Source of the DNA: DASXTB01 sp036505615
GTDB taxonomy: Bacteria > Acidobacteriota > UBA6911 > JACQSX01
NCBI GenBank assembly: GCA_036505615.1
Contig: DASXTB010000192.1
Coordinates: 1-23,422 of the forward strand
DNA: 23,422 bases
Direction: 5' to 3'
This document shows, in pieces, positions 15,501 through 23,187 of the stretch. How positions within the stretch are numbered: the stretch's first letter is position 1; the number at the start of each line of letters is the position of its first letter. Under the pieces are notes generated by a model, which saw only the letters and a list, made by a program, of their open reading frames with translations, was not told the DNA's origin and made no database searches. A program made the translations under genes and the position numbers.

Positions 15501-15562
15501 GGCGCCTCCCCGTTCAGTTTAGCAGAGAAAGGCTGTGAGGGATTTGGGAAGAAGGGGGTGGA

Positions 15563-15656
15563 GAGGATAGAGGGATATGAAGAGATATGAAGGGGATATG
15601 AAGGGGATATGAAGGCTAGGAAGAGATATGAAAGGGTTTGGAGGGATATGAAGGGG
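15563..15656. repeat. Purine-rich ATATGAAGGGG tandem array
   Basis: Six copies of ATATGAA (starting at 15575, 15585, 15596, 15607, 15626 and 15646), mostly in 10-11-base units (ATATGAAGGGG) with two longer spacings. It lies 63 bases upstream of the BON gene start, so it probably falls in its promoter or leader. No inverted arm is seen. The rest of the gap, 15657-15768, shows nothing recognisable. Confidence 0.75.
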
Positions 15657-15768
15657 ACTCGCTCTGAATCTCGAACCGCCGTCCGAAACAGCCATCCACT
15701 AGCACCTGATTCCGGACCGTGAGATTTGGTTTGCTTAGCCACTTTTTGCAGGGATGAGACATCCTTCA

Positions 15769-15783
15769 AAACCCGAAGGGTTT
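15769..15783 (-). terminator. Short hairpin AAACCC-GAA-GGGTTT downstream of purA
   Basis: A perfect 6-bp stem with a 3-base loop lies 146 bases after the purA stop on the minus strand and ends in TTTTG. It is a plausible but weak terminator, being short and lacking a long U run. Confidence 0.3.
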
Positions 15784-15794
15784 AAAGAGTATAG

Positions 15795-15835
15795 CCGGCG
15801 GCAAAGCCTGCGTCCTTTGCGGGCGACGCCGCCGG
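15795..15835. repeat. GC-rich palindrome in the purA-BON gap
   Basis: CCGGCGGC (15795-15802) pairs with GCCGCCGG (15828-15835). Inside it, GCAAAG (15801-15806) pairs with CTTTGC (15815-15820) as an alternative fold. It has a REP-like appearance and may protect or end the purA transcript. Confidence 0.55.
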
Positions 15836-15929
15836 TTAGCCATCCCCCCAAAAACGCTCGCCCTGAAGCGGCGAAAGAATTTTTCGCAAATTTGACGCCG
15901 CGCCGGTTTCCCGAATGATTTAAAAAGCA

Positions 15930-17243
15930 TCACGCCCAACTGAACAATAGTCTCCTAAGTTTGGAGTTTTCTGCCGGCATGATGGTTTCAGCACGATCCG
16001 GGCCGATGGAAATGATGGAAATGTCAGTTTGGATCAACTGGGAGAGCCGTTCCAGATAGCTGCGGGCACTCGAGGGCAACTTTGAGTATTCTTTGACGGC
16101 GCTAGTATCACTCATCCAGCCTGGGTGCGATTCATAGATGGGCTGGCACTGCTGCAGCGTCTCGATGTCGGTAGGAAACCCCTCAAGCTTGCGGCCATCG
16201 ATCGTGTATCCGGTGCAGACCCGGATTTCCTCCAACTGGTCTAGTACATCCAGCTTTGTAATCACCAGCGTATCCACGTTGTTGATCAGCGCCGAATACC
16301 GCACCACGACGGCATCAAACCACCCGCAGCGGCGCGGCCTGCCCGTGGAGGACCCAAACTCTGCTCCCCTGGTTTGGATCTTCTCTCCTACCGAATTATT
16401 CAACTCCGTCGGTAAAGGACCCGCCCCCACGCGCGTGGTGTAGGCTTTGGCGATTCCGACCACGCCGTGAATAGACGTCGGACCCACTCCCGTCCCAGTG
16501 CAAGCCCCACCTGCGGTTGCATTGGAGGCAGTCACGTAAGGATAAGTGCCGTGATCCACGTCGAGCAGCGTCCCTTGCGCTCCTTCAAAAAGAACACGCC
16601 GCCCCAGCTTGATTTGTTTGTTCAGGTACTCTGCCGTGTCGGTAATGTAAGGCTTGATTTTTTCGCAAAGAGAGCGGTACTCGCGGTATGTCGCCTCCGC
16701 GTCCAGAGGCTTCAGACCGTAAACTTCCTGCAGCACGGAATTCTTTTGCTTCACGTTTTCTCTGATTTTCGCCGCGAAGACCTGATCGTTGAAAACATCT
16801 CCCAGGCGAATGCCTCGGCGTCCCATCTTATCCTCGTAGCAGGGCCCAATTCCGCGAGCCGTGGTGCCCAGAGCCCGGTCGGCGCGAGCCAGTTCTTCGC
16901 CGGCCTCCATGGCGCGATGGTAGGGCATAATCATGTGCGCGTGGTTGGATACAAATAAACGGCCCTCTTCGGAGACGCCAAGACTGTGCAATGTTTCAAT
17001 CTCCTGGATCAGCGCCGGAGGATCGACCACAACACCATTGCCGATCACGCAGATTTTGCCGGGATGGAGAATTCCGGAGGGAATCAGATGCAGGACGTAT
17101 TTCTGGCCCTGGATGATGACCGTGTGCCCGGCGTTGTGCCCACCCTGGTAACGGGCCACGATGTCGAACCGCTCGCTGAATAAATCGACTATCTTTCCTT
17201 TTCCCTCATCACCCCACTGTGTGCCGACGATGACGACGTTCAT
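15930..17243 (-). CDS. purA: Adenylosuccinate synthetase PurA
   Basis: Cytoplasmic enzyme that joins IMP and aspartate using GTP, the first committed step to AMP. At 437 residues it has the normal length. The N terminus carries the P-loop-like GTQWGDEGKGK (7-17) with catalytic D12, then YQGGHNAGHTV (32-42) with catalytic H40. The middle shows GTTARGIGPCYEDK, FEGAQGTLLDVDHGTYPYVTASN (written in parts) and the GRPRRCGWFDAVVVRY active-site region. The C-terminal half has TKLDVLD and IGPDRAETI, the guanine-binding end. The start at ATG 17243 gives the family's usual first residues (MNVVIVGTQWGDEG). No clear Shine-Dalgarno sequence precedes it. It is downstream of trxA on the same strand but separated by 282 bases and a palindromic element, so it is probably transcribed alone. 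Confidence 0.98.
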   Translation of the reverse strand: MNVVIVGTQWGDEGKGKIVDLFSERFDIVARYQGGHNAGHTVIIQGQKYVLHLIPSGILHPGKICVIGNGVVVDPPALIQEIETLHSLGVSEEGRLFVSNHAHMIMPYHRAMEAGEELARADRALGTTARGIGPCYEDKMGRRGIRLGDVFNDQVFAAKIRENVKQKNSVLQEVYGLKPLDAEATYREYRSLCEKIKPYITDTAEYLNKQIKLGRRVLFEGAQGTLLDVDHGTYPYVTASNATAGGACTGTGVGPTSIHGVVGIAKAYTTRVGAGPLPTELNNSVGEKIQTRGAEFGSSTGRPRRCGWFDAVVVRYSALINNVDTLVITKLDVLDQLEEIRVCTGYTIDGRKLEGFPTDIETLQQCQPIYESHPGWMSDTSAVKEYSKLPSSARSYLERLSQLIQTDISIISIGPDRAETIMPAENSKLRRLLFSWA

Positions 17244-17344
17244 GATTCAAAGTTAACAGTAGCAAGAGTTACCTTTTAAAGTGGAGAATCACCAACTCCC
17301 GGCGGGGAGCCATCCCCTAGGGTAGGTGTGAGAAACCCCGCGGC

Positions 17345-17450
17345 GACCGTTAATGGTTTTTCAAAAAATAACGTGCAACATCAGGCCCGCAGGGCCGCCA
17401 CTGAGTAGGCCCGCCCGTCATGTTGTTTTTTGAAAAACTCATGAACGGTC
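17345..17450. repeat. MITE-like inverted repeat, 106 bases
   Basis: The left arm (17345-17370, GACCGTTAATGG then TTTTTCAAAAAA) matches the complement of 17424-17450 with one mismatch and one base of indel. Each arm contains TTTTTCAAAAAA or its complement. The GC-rich loop contains GGCCCGC-type words. It lies between trxA and purA, both minus strand. The T-rich end could terminate the trxA transcript, but the long, near-perfect terminal symmetry looks more like a small mobile element. Confidence 0.7.
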
Positions 17451-17525
17451 CTCTACGGTGAATTTCGTGACTAAGCGGAGGCACTTAACTGCTCCGGGGC
17501 TTCCACTGGTAATTCTTGATCCTGT

Positions 17526-17864
17526 TCACTTGCCGCTTGAAAGGTGTGCCTCGATCATTTTGGCAATATTTTCCTTCGATGTTGCTCCAACAATTTGCTC
17601 TTTGATGACGCCATCTTTAAACAGAAGCAAAGTAGGAATACCTTTGATGTTGTATTTGAAGGAGGTGGTGTTATTTTCATCTACATTCAGTTTCGTTACT
17701 TTCGCGCGTCCGTCATACTGCTCGGCAATCGCCTCCACAGCAGGAGCGAGCATTCGACAGGGAGCACACCAGGCGGCCCAAAAGTCGACCAGGACAGGCT
17801 TGTCCGCCTTCAGAACTTCCTGCTCGAAATCGGCATCCGTTACATCTACGATCTTTCCGCTCAT
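17526..17864 (-). CDS. trxA: Thioredoxin with WCAPC active site
   Basis: 112-residue cytoplasmic thiol-disulfide reductant. The full thioredoxin fold is present: VLVDFWAAWCAPCRMLAP with redox Cys33 and Cys36, KLNVDENN, and IKGIPTLLLFKDG with the cis-Pro. The usual active site WCGPC has Ala for Gly here, a known natural variant in bacterial thioredoxins that should shift redox potential only modestly. The Shine-Dalgarno sequence AAGGAGG (17871-17877) is 6 bases before ATG 17864, the best ribosome binding site in the window, suggesting high expression. It is divergent from rsmA with a 78-base spacer. Confidence 0.97.
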   Translation of the reverse strand: MSGKIVDVTDADFEQEVLKADKPVLVDFWAAWCAPCRMLAPAVEAIAEQYDGRAKVTKLNVDENNTTSFKYNIKGIPTLLLFKDGVIKEQIVGATSKENIAKMIEAHLSSGK

Positions 17865-17905
17865 TTACTTCCTCCTTGAATGCGCTTCATTCGACCTGTG
17901 GCAAT

Positions 17906-17935
17906 TTGAGCAATATCTTAATGTTAGCATACAAT
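17906..17935 (+). promoter_or_regulatory. Candidate rsmA promoter giving a leaderless transcript
   Basis: TTGAGC (17906-17911), an 18-base spacer and TACAAT (17930-17935) form a reasonable sigma70-type promoter. The expected transcription start falls at about 17942-17943, the A of the rsmA ATG. No Shine-Dalgarno sequence is present before rsmA, which agrees with leaderless initiation. Confidence 0.45.
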
Positions 17936-17942
17936 CCCGAGA

Positions 17943-18737
17943 ATGAGCGCCGCTAAGAGATCGCTCGGGCAGAACTTTCTGCGCAATCCAAGAACTATAT
18001 GCAGGATCATCGAGTTTGGTCGCATCAAACCGGGCGAACCTCTGCTGGAGATCGGTCCGGGAAAAGGCGCTCTTACCTCGCATCTGCTGCAGTCGAGTGA
18101 CGATCTAATCGCAGTTGAACTGGATGCCGATTTAGCTCGTCAATCGCTGGTTCCACTGTTTGAGAAATTCCCGCGCGCCCGTCTTTATATTGAAGACATA
18201 CGCTCCTTTGATCCCCGGAAAATTCCTCATTTCGGAACGCGAAAGCTCTTTGGCAATCTCCCCTATTATGTGGCCACTCATCTGTTGATTGAATTTGCAG
18301 AGCCACAGTGGCGGCAGTTTTTTTCCGAGATGATCGTGATGGTTCAAAAGGAAGTAGCCGAGAGAATTGGGGCGAAAACTGGTTCCAAGGAGTATGGTTA
18401 TCTCACTTGCATTTGCCAGCTTGCGTATCAAGTTGAGAAAGGCTTTACGGTTTCGCCCGACGCTTTCTCCCCCCGGCCGAAAGTCGACTCGATGGTTCTG
18501 CGGCTGGTACCGCGAGTTCCGAGGCTGGATGAAGAAGCATTCTGGAATCTGCTCAAGGAAGTGTTAAAGCAGGCCTTTGGGCAGCGGCGCAAGACCATTC
18601 AGAACAATCTGAAAGGCACACGCTTTGCCTCTGCTCTAGCAGAGGCTGAGATTTCTCCAAGAGCCAGAGCCGAAGAAATACCGCCGGAAGACTACCTGCG
18701 CCTGGCGCAAATTCTGGCCGCAAATGAACGCGCATGA
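17943..18737 (+). CDS. rsmA: 16S rRNA (adenine1518/1519-N6)-dimethyltransferase RsmA (KsgA)
   Basis: 264-residue cytoplasmic SAM-dependent enzyme that dimethylates two adenines in the 3' hairpin of 16S rRNA late in 30S assembly. The N terminus KRSLGQNFLRNP is the family signature. The SAM site LLEIGPGKGALT (34-45) and acidic AVELD (57-61) follow, then the adenine-methylase motif FGNLPYYVA (103-111). The C-terminal helical domain has FSPRPKVDS and the conserved FGQRRKTIQNNLKG. The start is ATG 17943 with no Shine-Dalgarno sequence; a promoter -10 box ends 7 bases upstream, suggesting a leaderless mRNA. The stop codon overlaps the first heptamer of a repeat array. Confidence 0.97.
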   Translation: MSAAKRSLGQNFLRNPRTICRIIEFGRIKPGEPLLEIGPGKGALTSHLLQSSDDLIAVELDADLARQSLVPLFEKFPRARLYIEDIRSFDPRKIPHFGTRKLFGNLPYYVATHLLIEFAEPQWRQFFSEMIVMVQKEVAERIGAKTGSKEYGYLTCICQLAYQVEKGFTVSPDAFSPRPKVDSMVLRLVPRVPRLDEEAFWNLLKEVLKQAFGQRRKTIQNNLKGTRFASALAEAEISPRARAEEIPPEDYLRLAQILAANERA

Positions 18738-18777
18738 TTGCGGAATGCGGAATGCGGAAGTCGGAATGCGGATTCGA
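18736..18777. repeat. Heptamer array GAATGCG family, left arm (6 units)
   Basis: Six exact-length 7-mers (GATTGCG, GAATGCG twice, GAAGTCG, GAATGCG, GATTCGA) begin inside the stop codon of rsmA. They pair with the six-unit arm at 18865-18906. The 87-base spacer 18778-18864 has no recognisable gene. Confidence 0.85.
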
Positions 18778-18864
18778 GTCATTGAGCCATTAAGTCGCGT
18801 GCCGGGTTACAGGGATTCGAGCAAAGCTGATCCTTGGCGGTCAAAATCTCATCCCCGCCCTTCT

Positions 18865-18906
18865 CGCAATCCCCACTCCGCAATCCCCAATCCGCATTCC
18901 GCAATC
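18865..18906. repeat. Heptamer array CGCAATC family, right (inverted) arm (6 units)
   Basis: Six exact 7-mers (CGCAATC, CCCACTC, CGCAATC, CCCAATC, CGCATTC, CGCAATC), the complement type of the array at 18736-18777, with the same number of units and total length of 42 bases. Confidence 0.85.
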
Positions 18907-18957
18907 TGATTGCGTCTTTGCGTTCACACGGGAGCGTGCCCGAAGGATATTCGAGGC

Positions 18958-18986
18958 TCGACATTCGAAATTCGACATTCTATAAT
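18958..18986 (+). promoter_or_regulatory. Strong sigma70-type promoter for rnj-ftsK
   Basis: TCGACA (18958-18963), a 17-base spacer and a perfect TATAAT (18981-18986). The expected transcription start is near 18993, giving a leader of about 44 bases before the rnj start codon. This is the best promoter match in the window. Confidence 0.65.
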
Positions 18987-19036
18987 GCCCAACGGCAGAT
19001 ACATCTCTTCGGCGGGAGAAGTTATCGAGTAAAAGT

Positions 19037-20698
19037 TTGCAGGACCAAGAGATACAAATCATCCCTTTCGGCGGTTTGGGCGAGTTCGGCATGAACACCC
19101 TGCTGCTGAAAAGCGGCAATCAGGGCATTATCATCGACGCGGGCATCATGTTCCCCGGCGATGACCTGCTTGGGGTCGATTTTGTCACCCCGGATTTCAC
19201 TTACCTTTCCGAAGTCTCTCTCCAGTTACTGGCAATCATCCTGACGCATGGACACGAAGATCACATCGGCGGCCTACCCTACCTGCTGCCACGGCACTCA
19301 GCGCCTATTTATGGCACTCGTTTGACCCTCGAACTGCTGCAAGGCAAACTCCGCGAGCACGGTCTGAGCGGTAAAGTGGACCAGCATTGCGTGGAGAACC
19401 GGCAGAGGATTCAGCTCGGGCCATTTGAGATCGAATTCATTCACGTCACCCATTCCATTCCCGACTCGATGGCGCTAGCGATCCGCACGCCGGTGGGAGT
19501 GATCTTTCACACCGGCGACTTTAAGTTTGACCAATCTCCCGTGGACCGGAAGCTGACTGACTTCTCCAGGATTAACTATTATGGAGAGCAGGGCGTCCGG
19601 CTGCTGCTCTCCGACAGCACAAACAGTGAAAGAATGGGCTTTACACCCTCGGAGTCCTCGCTTTACCTGACGCTGGAAAAAATCTTTCTTCGCGCTAAGA
19701 AAAAGATCATTGCTTCATGTTTTTCCTCAAGCCTGCATCGCCTTCAGGTGTTCATCGACTTGGCGCATAAGTTTGGCCGCAAGGTGGCGCCCATTGGACG
19801 GAGCATGACCAACGCCGTTCACATCGGGACAACACTGGGTTACTTGAAAGTGCCGCCTGATGTGATGATCGGGGCCCCCGAAGTAAAGTTCCTGCCAGCC
19901 GACAAACTGCTCGTGCTGTCTTCAGGAAGCCAGGGAGAGCCGATGTCTGCCCTGTCGCGGTTGGCAGTCGACGAGTTCAAGGGCGTTTACCTCGAGCCGG
20001 AAGACATTGTGATCCTCTCAACCCGTGTGATTCCCGGAAATGAACGCCGCATTTCCAATATGGTCAATCATCTATCTAAGCGCGGAGCTGTGGTCCTGGA
20101 CGAGCACATGGAGCGAGTCCATGTCTCCGGGCACGCCAGTCAGGAGGAGCTGAAGTTAATGATTAGCATGATCCGGCCCCAGGTTTTTGTTCCCGTACAT
20201 GGGGAATACAGGCAGTTGAAGTTCCATGCCGACATTGCGCGCGAGGTAGGCTTGGCTGACTCACAGATCCGCATCCTTGAAGACGGCGATTGTTTGCGCC
20301 TGACGCCCACTGAGGCTGTAGCCGGCGAAAAGCTTCCCATTGGGAGAAGTTTTATTGACGAGGAAATGGCCCAAGAAATACATGACGTTATTCTTCGCGA
20401 CCGACGCTTCCTTTCCGAGGATGGATTTGTAGTGGCAATTCTCAAAATCAACCGCGGAACAGGGGAAGTCCAGGCGCCCGTGGAGATCATCACTCGCGGA
20501 TTCATCCACGCTGAGGAATCAGAGGAATTCTTCGAAAAAACCCGCAATCTGATCCAGGAACTAGTGGCCAGCACTCCAATCGAAGAAAAACAAGACGAAA
20601 CTATGTTCAAGGATATGCTGAGAAAATCCCTCAAGAAGTTTTTCTACAAACAAACTCAGAAGAGGCCAATCATCCTGCCCGTGATCATGGAGGCTTGA
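19037..20698 (+). CDS. rnj: Ribonuclease J
   Basis: 553-residue cytoplasmic metallo-beta-lactamase/beta-CASP nuclease with 5'-3' exo- and endoribonuclease activity in mRNA decay and rRNA maturation. The N terminus IIPFGGLGEFGMN is the family signature. Metal ligands are in THGHEDHIGG (HGHEDH, 71-76), HVTHSIPDS and FHTGDFKFD. The beta-CASP part has DSTNSERMGFT and SSGSQGEPMSALSRLA, and MERVHVSGHASQEELKLM carries the later His motif. A C-terminal domain ends at 20698. The start is TTG 19037, because the next ATG lies inside the conserved signature and an upstream in-frame stop (18983-18985) leaves no better codon; the Shine-Dalgarno match is poor. ftsK follows after 6 bases, so they form an operon. 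Confidence 0.96.
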   Translation: MQDQEIQIIPFGGLGEFGMNTLLLKSGNQGIIIDAGIMFPGDDLLGVDFVTPDFTYLSEVSLQLLAIILTHGHEDHIGGLPYLLPRHSAPIYGTRLTLELLQGKLREHGLSGKVDQHCVENRQRIQLGPFEIEFIHVTHSIPDSMALAIRTPVGVIFHTGDFKFDQSPVDRKLTDFSRINYYGEQGVRLLLSDSTNSERMGFTPSESSLYLTLEKIFLRAKKKIIASCFSSSLHRLQVFIDLAHKFGRKVAPIGRSMTNAVHIGTTLGYLKVPPDVMIGAPEVKFLPADKLLVLSSGSQGEPMSALSRLAVDEFKGVYLEPEDIVILSTRVIPGNERRISNMVNHLSKRGAVVLDEHMERVHVSGHASQEELKLMISMIRPQVFVPVHGEYRQLKFHADIAREVGLADSQIRILEDGDCLRLTPTEAVAGEKLPIGRSFIDEEMAQEIHDVILRDRRFLSEDGFVVAILKINRGTGEVQAPVEIITRGFIHAEESEEFFEKTRNLIQELVASTPIEEKQDETMFKDMLRKSLKKFFYKQTQKRPIILPVIMEA

Positions 20699-20704
20699 GA
20701 GCAC

Positions 20705-22963
20705 ATGGCGACAGCGACATGGAAGAAAAGCCGATTGAATGAAATGCTTGGAATCCTGGCATGGTCGGGGTCCTTGCTTGTCTTCATTTGCCTGCTCACG
20801 TACGACGCCTACGACCCCTCGTGGAATGTCACTGCCAGCCGTGAGCTCTACCACAACTCTGCGGGCAAGTTCGGAGCGTATGTCGCGGACGGCCTGCTTC
20901 AGTTTTTCGGATATGCCGCCTTCCTCATTCCTCTTCCACTGCTGGTAGTGGGGTATAAGAAAATCCGTGGCCGCGACGTCGAGGCGCAGCACAACCGGGT
21001 CGTAGGAACAACTTTGCTGCTGCTGACGACGTCAACCATTCTCGAATTCTACCAGCCGCACTGGATTCGAATCGCCAACTTCAGCCCCGGTGGAACCCTG
21101 GGGTTTTTTGTTAAGCTGGAGATGGTCCGCTATCTGAATGTGACGGGGAGCATCATTGTTGCCTGCACGGGACTGGTTTTGAGTATTTTGCTGAGCACCA
21201 CGCTTTCCCTGTCGGCACTGGCGGACAAGGTGGAGAGCCTTCAATTTCCCCGCATCGCATTATGGCCCCGGTTTCTATCGCGCAAGAAAAATCCGAAACC
21301 GAAACTCAGCGAGCCGGCCGGCACCAGGCCGCGTACGCCGATCAAGGATTTTGGCGAATTGAATCTCAGCCGCGAGAACCCGAACTTGGATGACGGATGG
21401 AAGCCGCCCTTCTCGCCTCGCGTCGAGGAGGTTGCATTTCCACCTATTATTTCCGCCAAAACGGCCGACCTTAAAAAGACAGAAAGAGCCCTCAGGCCAG
21501 AACCAAGGCATGATGATTTTCAGCTCCCCAGTCTTGACTTTCTGCCGCTGCCGCTGGAACACGCCACCGTCGAAGAAGCCGAATTACTCGAACGCGCCGA
21601 ACAGCTCACGCAAAAATGCCAGGAGTTCGACGTGCTGGGGAGTGTGGAACAAATTCATCCCGGGCCTGTAGTCACAACCTATGAATTCAAGCCTGAAGCC
21701 GGCGTCAAGTACAGCAGGTTGACCAATCTGGTCGACGATCTCTGCCTGGCGCTGCGAGCAGAATCAATCCGGATCGACCGCATCCCAGGGAAAAATACCG
21801 TTGGCATTGAAGTACCCAATCACAAGCGAGAATCGATATTCCTTCGCGAAATCATTGGTTCGGACCCGTTCCATAAATCTAAGTCTCTTTTGACTCTTGC
21901 TTTGGGAAAGTTAATTCACGGCGAGACATACGTCAGTGACCTGAAAAAGATGCCCCACCTGCTGATTGCGGGGGCGACCGGATCGGGCAAGAGCGTGGCG
22001 CTTAATTGCATGGTGTGTTCTGTGCTCTATAAGGCCACTCCGAGCCAGGTCAAATTCATCATGATCGACCCCAAACGGCTGGAATTGGGAGTGTATGAGG
22101 GCATTCCGCACCTGCTTACTCCCATCGTGACCGACCCAAAACGCGCCGCCAATGCCCTTGGTTGGGCCGTCACCGAAATGGAAAATCGTTATAAGAAACT
22201 GGCAAGCCTGGGCGTACGCAATATCGACCAGTACAACGCCATGGTGGAAAATGAGGATTTTGAAACGCTCGACGAAGAAGACAATGAGTGGATGCCTTAC
22301 ATCGTAGTTATCATCGACGAGCTGGCCGATCTGATGATGGTTGCCGCCAAAGAGGTGGAGGAATCCATCACACGGCTGGCGCAGATGGCCCGTGCTGTGG
22401 GGATTCACCTCATCCTGGCAACCCAGCGTCCCAGCGTGGATGTAATCACGGGGCTAATCAAAGCAAACTTCCCGAGCCGCATTTCCTTCCGAGTCTCTTC
22501 AAAAATCGACAGTCGCACGATTCTGGATGGCAATGGAGCCGAGCAACTGCTCGGCCTGGGAGACATGCTCTTTCTCCCTCCAGGCACTTCTCGCCTGATC
22601 CGAATTCATGGAGCCTATGTGAATGAAAAGGAAATCCACACCATCGTGTCCTTCCTGAAAAAGCAGGCAGATCCTCTTTACCGCGAGGAAATTCTTGAGG
22701 ACCCCGCCGTCTCTGAAACGGACGCGGAAGCTGTCGAAGACTGGAATGACGATCTCTACGGAGAAGCAGCCCGTTTCGTAGTGGAAATCGGCAAGGCTTC
22801 GACGTCGGCGCTGCAGCGGCGTTTTCGCATCGGTTATGGCCGCGCGGCGCGCCTGATTGACATGATGGAGCGCGACGGCATCGTTGGTCCTGCTGACGGC
22901 AGCAAGCCGCGGGATGTTTTGAAAGAACAGGATTATTATCGAGAAGTCGATGACCGGACGTGA
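20705..22963 (+). CDS. ftsK: DNA translocase FtsK/SpoIIIE family
   Basis: 752-residue septal DNA pump that clears and resolves chromosomes at division. Four membrane helices lie in the N-terminal 170 residues (ILAWSGSLLVFICLL, FFGYAAFLIPLPLLVVGY, TTLLLLTTSTILEF, IIVACTGLVLSILLST). A short Pro/Lys-rich linker (about 180-290), much shorter than in E. coli FtsK and closer to SpoIIIE, leads to the alpha/beta motor: Walker A GATGSGKS (423-430), Walker B IVVIIDE (533-539) and ATQRPSVDVITGLIKANFPSR (quoted in part: ATQRPS at 572-577). The winged-helix gamma domain (about 684-740, STSALQRRFRIGYGRAARLID) reads KOPS/SRS-like sequences. ATG 20705 lies 11 bases after GGAGG, inside the rnj 3' end. Pairing with rnj is likely only shared transcription. 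Confidence 0.97.
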   Translation: MATATWKKSRLNEMLGILAWSGSLLVFICLLTYDAYDPSWNVTASRELYHNSAGKFGAYVADGLLQFFGYAAFLIPLPLLVVGYKKIRGRDVEAQHNRVVGTTLLLLTTSTILEFYQPHWIRIANFSPGGTLGFFVKLEMVRYLNVTGSIIVACTGLVLSILLSTTLSLSALADKVESLQFPRIALWPRFLSRKKNPKPKLSEPAGTRPRTPIKDFGELNLSRENPNLDDGWKPPFSPRVEEVAFPPIISAKTADLKKTERALRPEPRHDDFQLPSLDFLPLPLEHATVEEAELLERAEQLTQKCQEFDVLGSVEQIHPGPVVTTYEFKPEAGVKYSRLTNLVDDLCLALRAESIRIDRIPGKNTVGIEVPNHKRESIFLREIIGSDPFHKSKSLLTLALGKLIHGETYVSDLKKMPHLLIAGATGSGKSVALNCMVCSVLYKATPSQVKFIMIDPKRLELGVYEGIPHLLTPIVTDPKRAANALGWAVTEMENRYKKLASLGVRNIDQYNAMVENEDFETLDEEDNEWMPYIVVIIDELADLMMVAAKEVEESITRLAQMARAVGIHLILATQRPSVDVITGLIKANFPSRISFRVSSKIDSRTILDGNGAEQLLGLGDMLFLPPGTSRLIRIHGAYVNEKEIHTIVSFLKKQADPLYREEILEDPAVSETDAEAVEDWNDDLYGEAARFVVEIGKASTSALQRRFRIGYGRAARLIDMMERDGIVGPADGSKPRDVLKEQDYYREVDDRT

Positions 22964-22970
22964 GCGGTCG

Positions 22971-23105
22971 CAGGTCTCAGGTCTCAGCTCTCAGCCATCA
23001 GCTTTCAGCCAACAGCTCTCAGGTCTCAGCTTTCAGCTCTCAGGTCTCAGCTTCCAGCTCTCAGGTCTCAGGCCTCAGCTCTTAGCGCCGTCAGCTCTCA
23101 GCTAG
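22971..23105. repeat. Heptamer array CAG-pyrimidine family (19 units, one 9-mer)
   Basis: Sixteen uninterrupted 7-mers beginning with CAG (CAGGTCT, CAGCTCT, CAGCTTT and variants) run from 22971 to 23082. One 9-mer follows, then two more heptamers to 23105. The array starts 8 bases after the ftsK stop. No inverted arm is seen within the window. The following 23106-23187 shows nothing recognisable. Confidence 0.88.
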
Positions 23106-23187
23106 GTTCCCTTGGTGCACACGAAGTTCACAAATTGGTCAACTTTTGATCATCCCGATGAATCCCGACTGGCCACTTGCCGCTGCA

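Noticed and set aside
15784..15929. Riboswitch or structured RNA upstream of the BON gene or downstream of purA
   Set aside because: Only a GC-rich palindrome is visible; no motif of a known purine, SAM or other riboswitch could be recognised.
18985..19032. 15-codon leader peptide (MPNGRYISSAGEVIE) before rnj
   Set aside because: Its ATG overlaps the TATAAT box, so it would lie upstream of the expected transcription start; no ribosome binding site is present.
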